From NCBI GenBank assembly GCA_019694435.1, contig JAIBBZ010000001.1, positions 397,508 through 461,507 of the forward strand: a DNA stretch of 64,000 bases. The letters run 5' to 3'. The notes beneath the pieces were generated by a model. It worked only from the letters and a program-made list of their open reading frames with translations, did no database searches and was not told where the DNA came from. Position 1 is the first letter of the stretch; every line of letters starts with the position of its first letter. Below are positions 62,361 through 64,000 of this stretch, one piece after another. This DNA is from Pirellulales bacterium (GTDB lineage Bacteria > Planctomycetota > Planctomycetia > Pirellulales > JAEUIK01). A program made the position numbers and the translations under genes.

Positions 62361-63155
62361 TCAAGCCCGCGACATCAGCCAATAAACGATGCGCGTGACG
62401 ACATTGCGCGGCGTGAAGCGCACGGCAAAGACACCCAGCTTGTTCATCAGGCCCGGCACGACCACCGTGCGGCCGGCCAGGGTGCCGCGATAGCCGCAGC
62501 GGGCCACGTCGCGCGCGTCCATCAGGCCCAGCCGGAACAGCCGCAGGTTGTCCATGCCGGCCTGTTGCATGAAGTGCGTCCGGGTCGCGCCGGGACAGAG
62601 GCAAGTGACCGTCACGCCCGTCCCGCGCAGCTCGCAGGCCAGCGCCTCGGAAAAGCTGAGCACGTAGGCCTTGCTGGCGTAGTACGTGGTCAACAACGGG
62701 CCCGGCTGAAACGCGCCCGTCGAGGCGACGTTCATGATCCGCCCTCGGCGCCGGGCGACCATGTCGCGAGCATACAGCTTGGTCAACTCGGTCAGGGCCG
62801 TGATGTTCACCTGCAACAGCTCGGCCTCGCGCGGCCAGTCGATCTGGTCGAAGCGGCCGTAGTTCCCAAAACCGGCATTGTTCACGAGCACTTCGACCAC
62901 GATCCCCGCGGCGGCAACCTGGTCGTACAGTTGCCGCGGGGCCTGCGGTCGGGTCAGATCGGCCGGCATGACCCACGCCTGCCGCCCCCGGGCGCGCAGC
63001 GATTGGGCCAGCTCGTCGAGCTCCTGCCGGTTGCGGGCCGTGAGCACGAGGTCATGGCCTTGCGCCGCAAACTCCTCGGCCAGCGCGCGGCCGATGCCGC
63101 GCGATGCGCCGGTGATCAAGACCGCGCCGGAAGATGAAGGGGCCACTTGCGCCAC
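62361..63155 (-). CDS. Short-chain dehydrogenase/reductase
   Basis: 264 aa classical SDR. VLITGASRGIGRALAEEF (cofactor), TARNRQEL after beta-2 (Arg, which favours NADP), LVNNAGFGNYG, MNVASTGAFQPG (catalytic Ser/Thr region), YYASKAYVLSFSEALA (Tyr-x3-Lys). A C-terminal segment (VVVPGLMNKLGVFAVRFTPRNVVTRIVYWLM) is hydrophobic, as in the DltE/YqjQ-like and lipid-acting SDRs. Substrate unknown. It is 30 bp upstream of the membrane-TPR gene on the same strand. Confidence 0.92.
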   Translation of the reverse strand: MAQVAPSSSGAVLITGASRGIGRALAEEFAAQGHDLVLTARNRQELDELAQSLRARGRQAWVMPADLTRPQAPRQLYDQVAAAGIVVEVLVNNAGFGNYGRFDQIDWPREAELLQVNITALTELTKLYARDMVARRRGRIMNVASTGAFQPGPLLTTYYASKAYVLSFSEALACELRGTGVTVTCLCPGATRTHFMQQAGMDNLRLFRLGLMDARDVARCGYRGTLAGRTVVVPGLMNKLGVFAVRFTPRNVVTRIVYWLMSRA

Positions 63156-63257
63156 GGGTCGTGCTCAGCCTGCTGGATTCCTGCCACAGGCGGCGTAGTA
63201 TAGCAGCCCGACGTACGTGCTCCCCGGTTGGAACATGCTGCCGCGAAAGGTCGATCC

Positions 63258-64000
63258 ATGAAATCGCGAACGTGGTTATGCGCCGCGCTGCTGCTGGCCT
63301 TGCAGACCGCGGCCGGCGCCGCCGAACCGGTGCGGTCGACCGGCCCTTGGAACCTCGAGGCGCTCCAGCAACCGCCGCAGGCCACCTGGGGGCAAACGGT
63401 CGGCAGCGTGCAAGAGGTCTACTACGAAAACGAGCCCCGCGGCGGCCAGCCGACGCGCGTGTTTGCTTACTATGCCCGCCCGGCCGAGGGCGCGGGCCCC
63501 TTTCCCGCGATGGTGCTCGTGCACGGCGGCGGCGGCAAGGCGTTTGCCGAGTGGGCCGAGCTGTGGGCCCGGCGCGGCTATGCGGCCCTGGCCATGGACC
63601 TGGCCGGCCGAGGGCCCGACGGCATGCCCTTGGCCGACGGCGGGCCCGACCAGGATGGCGCCTCCAAGATTCGCAACTTCACCGCCGCCGAGCTGCGCGA
63701 CCTGTGGAGCTATTACGCCGTCGCGGCGGTGATTCGCGGTCACTCGCTGCTGGCGTCGCGACCGGAGGTCGATCCGCGCCGCATCGGCATCACCGGCATC
63801 AGTTGGGGTGGCTATCTCACCTCGATCGTCGCGGGGCTCGACGATCGGCTCGCCGTGGCGGTGCCCGTCTATGGTTGCGGCTTCCTGCGCGACAACAGCG
63901 CCTGGGTCGACGAGTTCAAGGCGCTCGAGCCGGCCGCGGCCGAGCTTTGGGACGCCAACTACGATCCACGGCAATACCTCGGCGGCGTCGGCTGCCCGAT
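63258..64000 (+). CDS. Exported alpha/beta hydrolase (acetyl xylan esterase / dienelactone hydrolase-like), 3' truncated by window
   Basis: The frame starts at the ATG at 63258, with GAAAGG 7 nt upstream, and is open to the window edge (~247 codons seen). Signal peptide MKSRTWLCAALLLALQTAAGAAE. Hydrolase core: FPAMVLVHGGGGKAFAEWAELWARRGYAALAMDLAGRG (oxyanion region and second strand) and the nucleophile elbow GITGISWGGYLTS. The later YGCGFLRDNS segment fits prolyl-oligopeptidase or acetyl-xylan-esterase-type hydrolases common in planctomycetes. The acid and His of the triad lie beyond the window. Confidence 0.85.
   Translation, partial: MKSRTWLCAALLLALQTAAGAAEPVRSTGPWNLEALQQPPQATWGQTVGSVQEVYYENEPRGGQPTRVFAYYARPAEGAGPFPAMVLVHGGGGKAFAEWAELWARRGYAALAMDLAGRGPDGMPLADGGPDQDGASKIRNFTAAELRDLWSYYAVAAVIRGHSLLASRPEVDPRRIGITGISWGGYLTSIVAGLDDRLAVAVPVYGCGFLRDNSAWVDEFKALEPAAAELWDANYDPRQYLGGVGCP

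Noticed and set aside
63276..63974. 232-codon minus-strand frame at the window end
   Set aside because: Antisense to the exported alpha/beta hydrolase, which has signal peptide, RBS and GISWGGY motif.
1..64000. tRNA or rRNA genes, insertion sequences, prophage, secretion or restriction systems
   Set aside because: No T-loop-type GGTTCRANYCC with a matching cloverleaf, no transposase or integrase motif, and no phage or restriction gene was found on reading both strands.

Overview
The window reads as chromosomal DNA of a planctomycete, probably of the Pirellulales type. This is inferred from gene content: high GC; several GTG/TTG starts; PQQ-type beta-propeller proteins; a Ser/Thr kinase with the N-terminal domain typical of the phylum; secreted Cys-rich repeat proteins; fused redoxin/cytochrome/copper-monooxygenase proteins; and many weakly conserved hypotheticals. 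No rRNA, tRNA, transposase, integrase, phage gene or CRISPR array was seen. About 50 protein genes are supported, the first and last cut by the window edges.

Layout. 0-12.8 kb: end of a propeller protein, an MMPL transporter, glutamine synthetase with a sigma-54-like promoter, three small membrane proteins (at least two clearly paralogous), a type-4 uracil-DNA glycosylase, Der GTPase, and a HemD-HemE fusion. 12.8-23.2 kb: a Cys-rich repeat protein, a cupin, two exported PQQ-repeat proteins with an M20 peptidase, a membrane-TPR protein and an SRPBCC protein. 23.2-29 kb: hybrid histidine kinase, FolD, PgpA, and assimilatory sulfite reductase with a clear promoter and an operator-like inverted repeat.

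29.3-34.6 kb: a same-strand run of carbamoyltransferase, two unrecognised proteins, an SGNH hydrolase and a family-4 glycosyltransferase. I infer a surface glycan or small-molecule decoration locus. It is the best candidate here for an undescribed system. 34.6-43.5 kb: RraA-like protein, VOC protein, SDR, a large secreted protein, a small helical protein with a strong terminator, and a kinase carrying a degenerate receiver domain. 43.7-47.5 kb: Cys-rich lipoprotein, then a tight thiamine-diphosphate enzyme / M20D amidohydrolase / CDGSH protein operon.

47.7-64 kb: a 42-bp tandem hairpin array between convergent genes, Tex, a STAS protein divergent from a LOG-family protein, an acyltransferase/HemY pair, a redoxin-cytochrome-PHM fusion, a YdjM-like membrane hydrolase with an unusual C-terminal repeat domain, a second membrane-TPR protein, an SDR, and the start of an exported esterase. 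Haem synthesis (hemDE, hemY) and nitrogen/sulfur assimilation (glnA, sulfite reductase) are present but scattered rather than clustered.
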